Assembly (NCBI GenBank): GCA_021775855.1
Contig: JAJFGZ010000062.1
Coordinates: forward strand, 1 to 44,970
Reading direction: 5' to 3'
DNA length: 44,970 bases
Origin: Hyphomicrobiales bacterium
Lineage (GTDB): Bacteria; Pseudomonadota; Alphaproteobacteria; Rhizobiales; NORP267
The translations under genes were made by a program, and so were the position numbers. A model generated the notes under the pieces. The model searched no databases. It saw only the letters and a list, made by a program, of their open reading frames with translations, and was not told where the DNA came from. Positions 25,630-33,142 of this stretch are shown in pieces; position 1 is the stretch's first letter, and every line of letters starts with the position of its first letter.

Positions 25630-26522
25630 AGCCGGGCTGCGCCTCTAACGCCGCTATCGTCGCCGTGCTTGGGCGGGCGAATTTCGACCGAACAGTCGGT
25701 TGCAAAGATATGCGGTGATATCAATTCCGGCAATCGGGAATATAGGTGGGGCATGTTGGAGAGCCCGCCGCCAAGCACAATAACATCGGGATCAATCATA
25801 TTGACGACGCTCGCGAGGCCGCGCGCCAGTCTGTTTGCGTGTTTCTCCAAACACGAAACCGCAATTGTGTCGTCCGATGCCGAAGCAATATCGGATGCCG
25901 TCAGGCGTGCGCCGGATGCCCGCTGATAATCGGCTTCGAGACCAGGCCCCGATACCCAGGCCTCGATGCAGCCATGGCGTCCGCACCAGCAATCTGGTCC
26001 AGGTATTTCATCCAGTTCCGGCGCGGGCAAGGGATTGTGTCCCCATTCACCGCCAATGCCCCGGGGGCCATCGACAATTTTTCCACAACGCACGATTCCG
26101 CCGCCACAACCGGTCCCGATGATGACGCCGAATACAGTATCGGAGCCGTGCGCTGCGCCGTCGGTATATTCCGATAACGCGAAGCAGTTGGCATCGTTCG
26201 CGAGCCGCAGGGGCCGCTCCAGCAGTTCCTGTAAATCCTTGTCGAGGGGCTTTCCGTTCAGCCAAACGGAATTCGCGTTCTGCAGGCATCCGTCTTTTGG
26301 CGAAATTGATCCGGGGACACATATGCCAACGGGCAGGGGGGCACGCGCAACATCCGTTTCAAGGTCGCGCACCAATTCGCGGACGGCATGAAGTGTGTCC
26401 TGGTAATTCTGCCTTGGGGCGTCGATCCGGCGTTTGGCCCATGGGTCTGGTGCCGCGCCGAAAACGATGCCTGATATTTTTGTGCCGCCCAAATCAATGC
26501 CGATGGAAAGACGATCCAACAC
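25602..26522 (-). CDS. ROK family sugar kinase
   Basis: A 306-residue ROK-family kinase. The N-terminal phosphate loop is GIDLGGTKISG; the catalytic region LANDANCFALSE and the zinc-binding signature CWCGRHGCIEAW are intact, followed by DPDVIVLGGGLSN. It lacks a helix-turn-helix domain, so it is an enzyme rather than a NagC-type repressor. Fructose, glucose, N-acetylmannosamine or N-acetylglucosamine are possible substrates; nothing nearby decides. The frame continues upstream, but GTG at 26522 lies two bases after the stop of the HAD gene and just before GIDLGG, so it is the best start (TTG at 26519 the alternative). Confidence 0.88.
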   Translation of the reverse strand: MLDRLSIGIDLGGTKISGIVFGAAPDPWAKRRIDAPRQNYQDTLHAVRELVRDLETDVARAPLPVGICVPGSISPKDGCLQNANSVWLNGKPLDKDLQELLERPLRLANDANCFALSEYTDGAAHGSDTVFGVIIGTGCGGGIVRCGKIVDGPRGIGGEWGHNPLPAPELDEIPGPDCWCGRHGCIEAWVSGPGLEADYQRASGARLTASDIASASDDTIAVSCLEKHANRLARGLASVVNMIDPDVIVLGGGLSNMPHLYSRLPELISPHIFATDCSVEIRPPKHGDDSGVRGAARLWLQNETSK

Positions 26523-26524
26523 GG

Positions 26525-27193
26525 CTAGGTCTGATCCAGCACAGACACGATATAATCGAGGGTTTCCGGCCAATTGCTGGAGCGCAGCGATATGCCATCA
26601 ATATGCTCCACGAGCTCTGCAAATTTCGGATCGGCGATGAAATGAATGATGTGGGCGTCAGGCATGGCGGATTTAACGGAACTCACGTTGCCTGGCGTAT
26701 CGTCGAGAAAGAAGACCGGGTTGCCGGACTTGCGCGAAATTTCAATGACTGCCGGCCCCTTTGGCCCGGTATTTGTGACAACCGGATGGTGGATACCGTG
26801 CCCTGTCAGGTTTTCGAGCCGTGCCGCGCGAAACCTGTCGGGCATGTTAGTTAGCAAAACGATTTCGGCACGTTCGGCGAGCGTGTCCAATGCTTCACGG
26901 GCGCCTACGACGGGGGTCAGGTTTGCGGTTTCCTCGGCGAAAAAAGAATAGATTAAGTTGCGCACCTGATCGGTATCCGCGGGGTCATGCCCGCCGAGAT
27001 ATTTTATATTTCCATTGAGTGCGAACGATCGTTTATCCAGCCAAAACCCGTTCCGGTCGAGATGTCCTTCAAGCGCCTCGACAAAGTTCAGCAACACCTC
27101 GTCGACATCGCAGATAATTAATGGTTGGGATCGCAGATCGAGCGCCGCGATCTGCTCGCGGGTGGCCCTATCCAATTGATCCATACCGGTCAT
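26525..27193 (-). CDS. HAD superfamily hydrolase
   Basis: A 222-residue haloacid dehalogenase-like phosphatase. Motif I is Asp29-x-Asp31 (ICDVDEVL), motif II LLTNM, motif III probably the lysine in TNTGPKGP, and motif IV FFLDDTPGN. The cap region between motifs I and II (about 35-100) is helical. It is probably a small-molecule phosphatase; no substrate is apparent. ATG at 27193 follows the DUF3572 stop by nine bases, and its stop is two bases from the ROK kinase start, so the genes form a tight operon. Confidence 0.82.
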   Translation of the reverse strand: MTGMDQLDRATREQIAALDLRSQPLIICDVDEVLLNFVEALEGHLDRNGFWLDKRSFALNGNIKYLGGHDPADTDQVRNLIYSFFAEETANLTPVVGAREALDTLAERAEIVLLTNMPDRFRAARLENLTGHGIHHPVVTNTGPKGPAVIEISRKSGNPVFFLDDTPGNVSSVKSAMPDAHIIHFIADPKFAELVEHIDGISLRSSNWPETLDYIVSVLDQT

Positions 27194-27202
27194 GATCTGA
27201 AC

Positions 27203-27475
27203 CTAAACTGCATTGGAATATCCTGTCAGGGTGTGCAAGGCGGTCGCCACGTCTTCGGGCGGTGTCGCCGTGTCCGTTGCAAATACCAATAGCAGAGATT
27301 CGTTGCCCATCAGATATTCAAGGATCGCGGTGAGGAAAGATTCGTCAGACGCCGCAGTCCGCATCGAATCGGGTTCCAAGCCCGACTGTGCCATGAATTG
27401 CCCAAGTCGCTCGCCGTCGGACGTCAGGAATTGCAGGGCTCTGAGGGCTAATTGTTCGGCAATTTCTCGTGTCAC
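27203..27475 (-). CDS. DUF3572 family protein
   Basis: A 90-residue, acidic, helical protein of the DUF3572 family, found mainly in Alphaproteobacteria. It begins TREIAEQLALRALQFLTSDGERLGQFMAQSGLEPDSMR and includes DESFLTAILEYLMGNESLLLVF. No function is known to me. The start is GTG at 27475 with GGAG seven bases upstream, and it leads the operon DUF3572-HAD-ROK-dinB. It is divergent from divK across about 210 bases. Members of this family are often found near divK-pleD, so the position is conserved as far as I recall. Confidence 0.8.
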   Translation of the reverse strand: MTREIAEQLALRALQFLTSDGERLGQFMAQSGLEPDSMRTAASDESFLTAILEYLMGNESLLLVFATDTATPPEDVATALHTLTGYSNAV

Positions 27476-27615
27476 AAAGGCTCCAATACAAGATGCGCAA
27501 TTGAAATCGAGTTATTTCATGCTTTTTGCGGCAATTAAAGCCGATACAGCTTCGCCTGGTACCCGCGATTAAACTCTTGGTTACATCTATGCAGTCCAAT
27601 GACTTCCTGGACGGA

Positions 27616-27639
27616 TTGTTCGCCTATTGAGTCGAACAA
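27616..27639. promoter_or_regulatory. 7-bp inverted repeat upstream of divK
   Basis: TTGTTCG (27616-27622) and CGAACAA (27633-27639) are perfect inverted repeats with a 10-base spacer, about 47 bases before the divK start. It could be a regulator site or part of a leader hairpin. I found no full TTAA-N7-TTAA CtrA site; TTAA at 27568 is followed by TTAC one base too far. Confidence 0.3.
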
Positions 27640-27685
27640 CCGCGTAAATTGAGACGCCGCCGGAACGGGCAGGGGACAAGCAAAA

Positions 27686-28057
27686 ATGTCCAAGACAGTA
27701 ATGATCGTTGAAGACAACGAGCTCAATATGAAGCTGTTTCACGACCTCCTGACAGCGCACGGCTATGAAACGTTGCAGACAAACAATGGCCTCAACGCCA
27801 TGGATTTGGCGCGCGAACATATGCCGGATTTAATTCTCATGGATATCCAGCTGCCCGAAGTATCCGGTATCGACGTCATCAAGTGGATCAAAGAGGACGA
27901 GGGCTTGCGTAAAATCCCCGTCATCGCCGTAACCGCCTTTGCGATGAAGGGTGATGAGGAACGCATCCGTGATGCGGGCTGCGAAGGATATATTTCCAAG
28001 CCGATTTCAGTCGGGCCGTTCCTTGAATCGATCGGCGAATTGATTGGCACAGCCTAA
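27686..28057 (+). CDS. divK: Single-domain response regulator DivK
   Basis: A 123-residue receiver-only response regulator. Phospho-acceptor Asp53 lies in LILMDIQLP; the acidic pair ED at 9-10, Thr in VTAFA and Lys105 (YISKPI) complete the active site. DivK of Caulobacter is phosphorylated by DivJ and dephosphorylated by PleC, and acts through DivL to restrain CtrA. The N-terminus [22 protein letters not shown] and the segment [32 protein letters not shown] are close to that family (seen as shorter matched blocks). ATG at 27686 has AGGGGA upstream. It is followed by pleD after 14 bases. Confidence 0.95.
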   Translation: MSKTVMIVEDNELNMKLFHDLLTAHGYETLQTNNGLNAMDLAREHMPDLILMDIQLPEVSGIDVIKWIKEDEGLRKIPVIAVTAFAMKGDEERIRDAGCEGYISKPISVGPFLESIGELIGTA

Positions 28058-28071
28058 GCGACGGGTAAAAT

Positions 28072-29445
28072 ATGACCGCACGTATTCTTGTAGTTGACGA
28101 TGTTCAGGCCAACGTTAAGCTTCTCGAAGCCCGTCTGAGCGCTGAATATTTTGACGTGGTGTCGGCGACCAACGGCTTTGATGCCTTGGAAATTTGTGCC
28201 GCCGGCGGCATCGATATCGTGCTGCTCGATGTGATGATGCCTGGAATGGATGGCTTTGAGGTGTGTCGACGGATCAAGGCAGATCCGAAAAATCATCATG
28301 TGCCTGTCATCATGGTGACAGCGCTTGACCAGCCCGAAGATCGCGTCAAGGGCCTTGAAGCGGGTGCAGATGATTTTCTGACCAAGCCAGTCTCCGACAT
28401 CGCCATTACTACCCGGGTCAAGAGCCTTGTGCGGGTCAAAACGCTGGTTGATGAAATGCAGACCCGTGCTGCAACCGGCGAGGAGTTGGGCTTCGGCGAA
28501 CAGCTGGATCTGATTGTCCGCCAACCAGTCTCAAACGGTCGTATCCTGATCGTCGATGACCGGATGAGCTCGTTTGAGCGGATCGCCGGGATGCTCCAGA
28601 ATCAGCATGAAGTTGTAATTGAGCCAGATCCCCAGCAAGCCGTCTTCAATGCGGCAGAAGGCGATTACGAGCTTGTGCTCATCAGTATGAGCCTGAAGAA
28701 TTTTGACGGGCTCCGGCTTTGTTCCCAAATCCGCTCTTTGGATCGGACCCGAAATCTTCCGATACTGACGATTGTCGACCCGAACGATGACGCGCGTCTG
28801 CTGCGAGCCATAGAGATGGGTGTAAACGACTATGTCATGCGACCCATCGACAAGAACGAACTTTTCGCAAGGGTACGCACCCAAATCCGGCGCAAACGCT
28901 ATACCGACAAGCTGTCTGACAGCTTTCAGCACAATATGGAAATGGCGGTTACCGACGCGCTGACTAACCTGCACAATCGCAGGTATATGGAAAGTCACTT
29001 GAAGACACTGGTCGCCAATTCGAGCAAATCCGGCAAACCGCTGTCATTGATGATCATCGACATCGATTTCTTCAAGGCCGTCAACGATACTCACGGTCAT
29101 GATGCAGGCGACGATGTTTTGCGTGAATTCTCAAACCGGTTGCAGCGGAATATTCGCGGGATCGATCTTGCCTGCCGGTTTGGCGGCGAGGAGTTTGTCG
29201 TGGTCATGCCGGAAACCGATATCTCGCTTGCCTATACCGTTGCTGAGCGTATTCGACGGGTGATTGCGGACAAGACCTTCCTGGTGAATGGCGGCCGACT
29301 GACTCAAGATATCACCACTTCAATTGGAATATCCGGATTGAGGGGTATCAATGATACCCCGGAAAACCTCCTGAAAAGAGCCGATGAGGCACTTTATCAG
29401 GCCAAGAATGATGGCCGGAACCGCGTTGTTGCCGACGCCGCGTAG
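28072..29445 (+). CDS. pleD: Diguanylate cyclase response regulator PleD (REC-REC-GGDEF)
   Basis: A 457-residue regulator with two receiver domains and a diguanylate cyclase domain. The first receiver has Asp53 in VLLDVMMPGMDG; the second is a degenerate adaptor, with ISMSLKNFDG where the acidic site should be, as in Caulobacter PleD. The cyclase carries GGEEF at 371-375 and the inhibitory site RGID (Arg362, Asp365), so product inhibition by c-di-GMP is expected. Phosphorylation at Asp53 should drive dimerisation and c-di-GMP synthesis at the pole. It is probably co-transcribed with divK. It ends 360 bases before the next strong terminator. Confidence 0.95.
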   Translation: MTARILVVDDVQANVKLLEARLSAEYFDVVSATNGFDALEICAAGGIDIVLLDVMMPGMDGFEVCRRIKADPKNHHVPVIMVTALDQPEDRVKGLEAGADDFLTKPVSDIAITTRVKSLVRVKTLVDEMQTRAATGEELGFGEQLDLIVRQPVSNGRILIVDDRMSSFERIAGMLQNQHEVVIEPDPQQAVFNAAEGDYELVLISMSLKNFDGLRLCSQIRSLDRTRNLPILTIVDPNDDARLLRAIEMGVNDYVMRPIDKNELFARVRTQIRRKRYTDKLSDSFQHNMEMAVTDALTNLHNRRYMESHLKTLVANSSKSGKPLSLMIIDIDFFKAVNDTHGHDAGDDVLREFSNRLQRNIRGIDLACRFGGEEFVVVMPETDISLAYTVAERIRRVIADKTFLVNGGRLTQDITTSIGISGLRGINDTPENLLKRADEALYQAKNDGRNRVVADAA

Positions 29446-29574
29446 GTCTGCAGAAAAACGCTCCTAAGGTCTGATTTAGCTCTACTCATCCGCCTTTGCG
29501 CCCGGCTGCGTTAACCTTAAGCTTTTATTATTAATGGCGAAATCAGCTTTGAGCGGGTCAAATCCGGTTGCTAT

Positions 29575-29645
29575 TCCACCACCACAATATAACTTGTGTT
29601 CGGGACAAGTCAGCGCCGTTTCAACTAGCTGGGCGTCGTGGTGGA
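29575..29645 (+). other. Possible RNA structure: closed stem with internal hairpin
   Basis: TCCACCACCAC (29575-29585) and GTCGTGGTGGA (29635-29645) pair over 11 positions with a single mismatch. Within it ACTTGT (29592-29597) and ACAAGT (29605-29610) form a perfect 6-bp hairpin. The base composition is plain, so this is not just a GC effect. It may be the 5' part of the structured RNA proposed just downstream or part of the pleD 3' UTR. No gene is visible from 29446 to 29931. Confidence 0.3.
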
Positions 29646-29701
29646 CAACTTTCACCTCTTCACTTCAGTTTCGGCGATGACATAAAATGCCCTACGGAAT
29701 G

Positions 29702-29837
29702 CTCAGGTCCGCCGCATCTCCTGGGTCCGTGGGGTTCGGCCGGCCGGCTCTGGTTGAGTGGCCTCCTCGTACAAAGCCAGGTGCCGGTCGGCCACTCCTG
29801 TCACAAAAAAGGCCCGCAATGTGCGGGCCTTTTCTTT
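29702..29837 (+). ncRNA. Candidate structured small RNA ending in an intrinsic terminator
   Basis: This gene-free stretch folds well on the plus strand. CTCAGG (29702-29707) pairs with CCTGGG (29720-29725). A long stem follows: GGGGT (29731-29735) with ACTCC (29794-29798), GGCCGGCCGGC (29738-29748) with GCCGGTCGGCC (29783-29793), and CTGG (29750-29753) with CCAG (29777-29780), about 20 pairs around a 23-base loop. A competing hairpin, GAGTGGCC (29756-29763) with GGCCACTC (29790-29797), is mutually exclusive with it. A strong terminator closes the unit. I do not recognise SRP RNA, tmRNA, RNase P or a tRNA. The promoter is not obvious, so it could be processed from the pleD 3' UTR. Confidence 0.4.
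29807..29837. terminator. Bidirectional intrinsic terminator
   Basis: AAAAGGCCCGCA (29807-29818) and TGCGGGCCTTTT (29822-29833) form a 12-bp stem with a three-base loop. Plus-strand transcripts get TTTTCTTT; the minus strand gets TTTTTT, so it can end both the divK-pleD (or RNA) transcript and the aldehyde dehydrogenase transcript. Confidence 0.92.
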
Positions 29838-29931
29838 ATCTGATCACAGATATTCCGCGCTAGGTGTTGGCCACAATCGTGGACGCCCCATTCTACCGGA
29901 CAGTAGAAGCGGCAGGCGTTTCCGTAGCCCG

Positions 29932-31383
29932 CTATTCTGCGGGCGGGGCGGACGGCGTCCAGCCGCTGACGGCCTTGACCTCGAGAAAATCCTCAAGCCC
30001 CCATTTACCGCCCTCGCGACCGTTGCCGGACATTTTATAACCGCCAAACGGGCTGCCCGCGGGGCGTTGGGCACCGTTGATGAGCACCATCCCGGCGTGC
30101 AGTCGCCGGGCGACGCGCTCGGCGCGCTCCTGGCTGCCGCTCTGAACGTAGGCTGCCAAGCCATAAGGTGTGTCGTTTGCGATCTGAATAGCTTCTTCTT
30201 CATCTCCAAACGGGATCATTACCAGGACCGGACCAAAAACTTCCTCCTGGGCAATGGTCATCTTGTTGTCGACGTCAGCGAAGATGGTCGGGCGTACGTA
30301 ATAGCCACGATTGAAACCTTCCGGCCGGCCTGTGCCGCCGGTCACCAGGCGAGCGCCTTCGTCGATGGCTGTCTCAATAAGGCCCTGGACCTTGTTGAAC
30401 TGCATTTCACTGACCAGCGGGCCGATATGGCGGCCCTCCTTGGATGGGTCGCCGACTTCAATGCTGGCAGCGACTTCGCCGGCGATCCCGACAGCTTCGT
30501 TGTATACCGAATTGTGAACCAGCATACGGGTCGGGGCGTTGCAGGATTGCCCGGTATTGTTCATGCAGTGGATCACGCCGCGCTTAACAGCTTTGCCGAG
30601 ATCTGCATCCTCGAAAACGATGTTCGGGGATTTGCCACCTAGCTCAAGCGTTACGCGCTTCACAGATTGCGCAGCCGCAACTGCAACCGCTGTTCCACCA
30701 CGGGTGGAACCGGTGAACGACATCATATCGATATCAGGATGGCTCGACATGGCGGCGCCGACCACAGGGCCCTCACCGTTGACCAGGTTGAACACGCCTG
30801 CAGGGAACCCGGCTTCGTCGATCATTTCTGCAAACAGCAGGGCCGAAAGCGGCGAGATTTCGCTTGGTTTCAGGATCATCGTGCAGCCGACAGCGAGCGC
30901 CGGGACCACTTTGAGGATGATCTGGTTCATGGGCCAGTTCCAGGGCGTGATCAGCCCGCACACGCCAATGGGTTCGTGGAGGATATGTTCGCCCTTGTCG
31001 TTGAAGTCTTGTTCGTACTGAAAAGATTTTAAAGCTTTCAGGAAACCAATCAGATTACCGATACCGGCGGCAGACTGGGCTTGGGTGGCCAGCGACATCG
31101 GCGCGCCCATTTCCTTCGAGATGGCTTCGGCCATGTCGTCATTGCGGCGCTTGTAGATTTCAAGAAGCTTGTCGAGCATCTCGATGCGCTCTTCGGACTT
31201 CAACGCGGCGTATCCCGGGAATGCCGCGCGCGCAGCAGTGACCGCCTGGTCGATATCTTGCGGACTACCGAGTGAAATGGTCGCAAAAGCCGCTTCGTCG
31301 GCGGGATTGATGACGTCAAAATCGTTCGGCGTCGCAGGTGCGACCCATTTGCCGTTTATGTAAAAATCTGTCTTTTTCAGCAT
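29932..31383 (-). CDS. NAD(P)-dependent aldehyde dehydrogenase
   Basis: A 483-residue aldehyde dehydrogenase. Catalytic residues are Glu247 (LELGGKSP) and Cys281 (NNTGQSCNAPTRM); PWNWPMNQ, FTGSTRGG and the C-terminal PFGGYKMSGNGREGG complete the family pattern. It oxidises an aldehyde to the acid with NAD(P); the exact substrate is unknown. The open frame begins at 31440, but ATG at 31383 has AGGAGA eight bases upstream and gives the usual start MLKKTDFYINGKWV. It stands alone, with the bidirectional terminator beyond its 3' end, and lies between divK-pleD and rpmG. The leader holds GCGTTAA twice (31471-31477, 31484-31490). Confidence 0.92.
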   Translation of the reverse strand: MLKKTDFYINGKWVAPATPNDFDVINPADEAAFATISLGSPQDIDQAVTAARAAFPGYAALKSEERIEMLDKLLEIYKRRNDDMAEAISKEMGAPMSLATQAQSAAGIGNLIGFLKALKSFQYEQDFNDKGEHILHEPIGVCGLITPWNWPMNQIILKVVPALAVGCTMILKPSEISPLSALLFAEMIDEAGFPAGVFNLVNGEGPVVGAAMSSHPDIDMMSFTGSTRGGTAVAVAAAQSVKRVTLELGGKSPNIVFEDADLGKAVKRGVIHCMNNTGQSCNAPTRMLVHNSVYNEAVGIAGEVAASIEVGDPSKEGRHIGPLVSEMQFNKVQGLIETAIDEGARLVTGGTGRPEGFNRGYYVRPTIFADVDNKMTIAQEEVFGPVLVMIPFGDEEEAIQIANDTPYGLAAYVQSGSQERAERVARRLHAGMVLINGAQRPAGSPFGGYKMSGNGREGGKWGLEDFLEVKAVSGWTPSAPPAE

Positions 31384-31503
31384 TGTTCTCATCTCCTGGT
31401 CATTTACCCGGTCATAGCCGTATTGGGGCTGGGTCAGCAACCCCTGCTGTGTGGGAGTGCGTTCAAGTATGCGTTAAGAGCCCGCGTTAAATCGTTGAGC
31501 AAT

Positions 31504-31532
31504 AAAAAATGGCACCACATGGGGGGTGCCAT
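31504..31532 (-). terminator. Intrinsic terminator of rpmG
   Basis: Read on the minus strand, ATGGCACC and GGTGCCAT (31525-31532 and 31509-31516) form a perfect 8-bp stem with an 8-base loop, followed by TTTTT (31508-31504). It lies about 50 bases after the rpmG stop codon and ahead of the aldehyde dehydrogenase start. Confidence 0.85.
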
Positions 31533-31579
31533 CAACCTGCCGGTGAAATATAGAACCAGGCTGGGCCCGGCCAACCGAA

Positions 31580-31747
31580 CTATTTGATTTTAGCTTCCTT
31601 GAATTCCACATGCTTACGGGCAACGGGATCGTATTTCTTGATCGAGAATTTCTCGGTCATTGTGCGGACATTCTTTTTGGTAACGTAAAAAAACCCGGTG
31701 TCAGCGGTGCTTACAAGGCGGATCTTGACGGTGGTCGCTTTAGCCAT
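31580..31747 (-). CDS. rpmG: 50S ribosomal protein L33
   Basis: A 55-residue ribosomal protein, beginning [20 protein letters not shown] and ending EFKEAKIK. It is the zinc-free type: the CxxC pairs of the zinc-ribbon form are absent, as usual in Alphaproteobacteria. The start at 31747 follows AGGAA; the frame is open a little further upstream. It has its own candidate promoter, a leader with two hairpins, and a terminator, so it is probably an independent unit. Confidence 0.95.
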   Translation of the reverse strand: MAKATTVKIRLVSTADTGFFYVTKKNVRTMTEKFSIKKYDPVARKHVEFKEAKIK

Positions 31748-31764
31748 AACGGAATTTCCTGCAT

Positions 31765-31809
31765 AAAAACCGCTTTTGAGCGGATATCTCAATCGACATT
31801 TTATCGATT
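31765..31809 (-). promoter_or_regulatory. Structured rpmG leader with attenuator-like hairpin
   Basis: Reading the minus strand toward rpmG, AATCGA and TCGATT (31804-31809, 31791-31796) form a 6-bp stem with a 7-base loop. Then CCGCT (31783-31779) and AGCGG (31774-31770) form a GC-rich 5-bp stem with a CAAA loop, directly followed by TTTTT (31769-31765). The second element looks like a small terminator 18 bases before the start codon. Confidence 0.4.
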
Positions 31810-31858
31810 TTTACGGTAATGTACGCCATTATCAGTGCGCACGATCAATCTGCAGTGA

Positions 31859-31886
31859 AACCTACGCACCGCGATGCAAAAGTCAA
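31859..31886 (-). promoter_or_regulatory. Candidate rpmG promoter
   Basis: On the minus strand TTGACT (31886-31881) and TAGGTT (31864-31859) are spaced by 16 bases. The -35 box overlaps the last codons of the MFS gene. The leader would be about 105 bases long and contain the two hairpins described above. Confidence 0.55.
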
Positions 31887-33049
31887 GCAGTGTCGCGCGT
31901 TTTTGCCGTTCGAAAAATGCGCGGGTCTCGCATCCAACGCCAAACTGCTACCACTAGGAACAAAACAATAAACATAACTGTCACGACGATATAACCTTCC
32001 GGGTTCCAGATATCCATGCCCTGACCGATGAGGATGGGGCTGATTAGGCTTCCCAGGGCATACAGGAATACGAACAGGGAATTAGCCGATAGCAGGTCCT
32101 GTCCGCTAAAACGCGCACCCAGATGAGCTAACCCGACTGTATACAGGCCGACCACAATGCCGCCCCAGATGATCATCGTTGGAAACAGAAATACCGTATT
32201 GATAATTACCGGTAGCAACAGCGAACCGATCAGGCCAGTGAAAGCGCAGAAGATGAGGACAAGGCGTCGATCCACCTTGTCGGCAATCAGGCCCAACGGG
32301 ATCTGGAAAAACACACTACCCAGGGAGACCATGGCGATTGCAAACGCGGCGTCCGTGACCGTAAATCCGTGCCGCAGGGCGTAGATTGCCAGTAGAGAAA
32401 ACGACCCGGTTTCCAGGGCGCCGAAGCAGAATGCGGCAAGCGCGGATGTTGGTGAGACTAAGATAAAGCGAAAAATATGTGATCGTTTTTCTACTTTGAT
32501 CTGCGGCGCCAGTTTTCGCCAGACCAAAATAGGGATCATTCCGACGATAAAAATCGCGATCCCCACAAAATAGGGCGTCGGGGTTCCAGGCCCGGCAACC
32601 GTGAGGATGAGAGGCCCGGAAGCCACGCCCAATGCCAGAATTGTCGCGTAAATGCCGAGAACGAAGCCGCGCCGTTGGTCATCGATCGACGCGTTGATCC
32701 AGAATTCCGATATGACGAAAATATAGTAGATCGACGCACCAAAAATAAATCGGACTGGGAACCACATCCAGAATGGTAGGGGGAGCAAAAACATTGCAAA
32801 CGAGATGGCCGCGACCAGCAAAGACGCCATGATAAGATTGGATGTCCCGATCATCGATGCGATTCTGGGGGCAAGTGGCGCCAGCAGAATTGCTGCCAAG
32901 GACGGGATCGCCGTATTCGCGCCAATCAATTGCGAGGAAACCCCCATAGATTCCATCTCGAACGTCAGGAGGGGGAACGACAGACCTATCCCCAGCCCGA
33001 CAATGGTCAGGCAGGTTATCGGCGCGGCAATACGGGGGATCAGAGACAT
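31883..33049 (-). CDS. Major facilitator superfamily transporter (YcaD-like)
   Basis: A membrane protein of about 388 residues with twelve hydrophobic segments. The pattern LGIGLSFPLLTFEME near the start, the ...WINASIDDQRRGFVLGIYATILALGVASGP region and IPLGLIADKVDRR (the loop between helices 8 and 9) recall the YcaD subfamily of MFS carriers. Substrate unknown. ATG at 33049 is chosen; a TTG at 33061 is in frame four codons earlier. Neither has a clear ribosome site. It lies between NUDIX and rpmG on the minus strand; the 90-base gap before it shows nothing else. Confidence 0.85.
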   Translation of the reverse strand: MSLIPRIAAPITCLTIVGLGIGLSFPLLTFEMESMGVSSQLIGANTAIPSLAAILLAPLAPRIASMIGTSNLIMASLLVAAISFAMFLLPLPFWMWFPVRFIFGASIYYIFVISEFWINASIDDQRRGFVLGIYATILALGVASGPLILTVAGPGTPTPYFVGIAIFIVGMIPILVWRKLAPQIKVEKRSHIFRFILVSPTSALAAFCFGALETGSFSLLAIYALRHGFTVTDAAFAIAMVSLGSVFFQIPLGLIADKVDRRLVLIFCAFTGLIGSLLLPVIINTVFLFPTMIIWGGIVVGLYTVGLAHLGARFSGQDLLSANSLFVFLYALGSLISPILIGQGMDIWNPEGYIVVTVMFIVLFLVVAVWRWMRDPRIFRTAKTRDTA

Positions 33050-33142
33050 TGGGGAAGACAATCAAATTTAATGCAGAGTGATACGCGACGTCCCCTTTAT
33101 CCGGTACGGCGGCGGTTTCATAGTGTTGGTTCGATCGCTGCG

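Noticed and set aside
27560-27600. CtrA site upstream of divK
   Set aside because: TTAA is followed by TTAC with eight rather than seven bases between; too weak to claim.
27476-27685. SOS box for the dinB operon
   Set aside because: No GTTC-N7-GTTC or GAAC-N7-GAAC pair occurs in the upstream region that I could read.
29551-29587. tRNA-like 3' end: GGTCAAATCC followed by CCACCACCA
   Set aside because: The T-arm has a mismatch and lacks the usual T54, and no matching 5' acceptor strand, D-arm or anticodon arm is found in the preceding 90 bases.
29701-29735. Signal recognition particle RNA
   Set aside because: CTCAGGTCCG recalls part of the SRP motif, but the diagnostic GGAAGGAAGCAGC loop is missing.
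29568-29843. A 91-residue open frame in the pleD downstream region
   Set aside because: It runs through the long RNA-like stem and the terminator, has unnatural composition, and shows no domain or ribosome site.
29758-30642. A 294-residue open frame opposite the aldehyde dehydrogenase
   Set aside because: It crosses the terminator and mirrors the codon pattern of the real gene; no protein family is recognisable.
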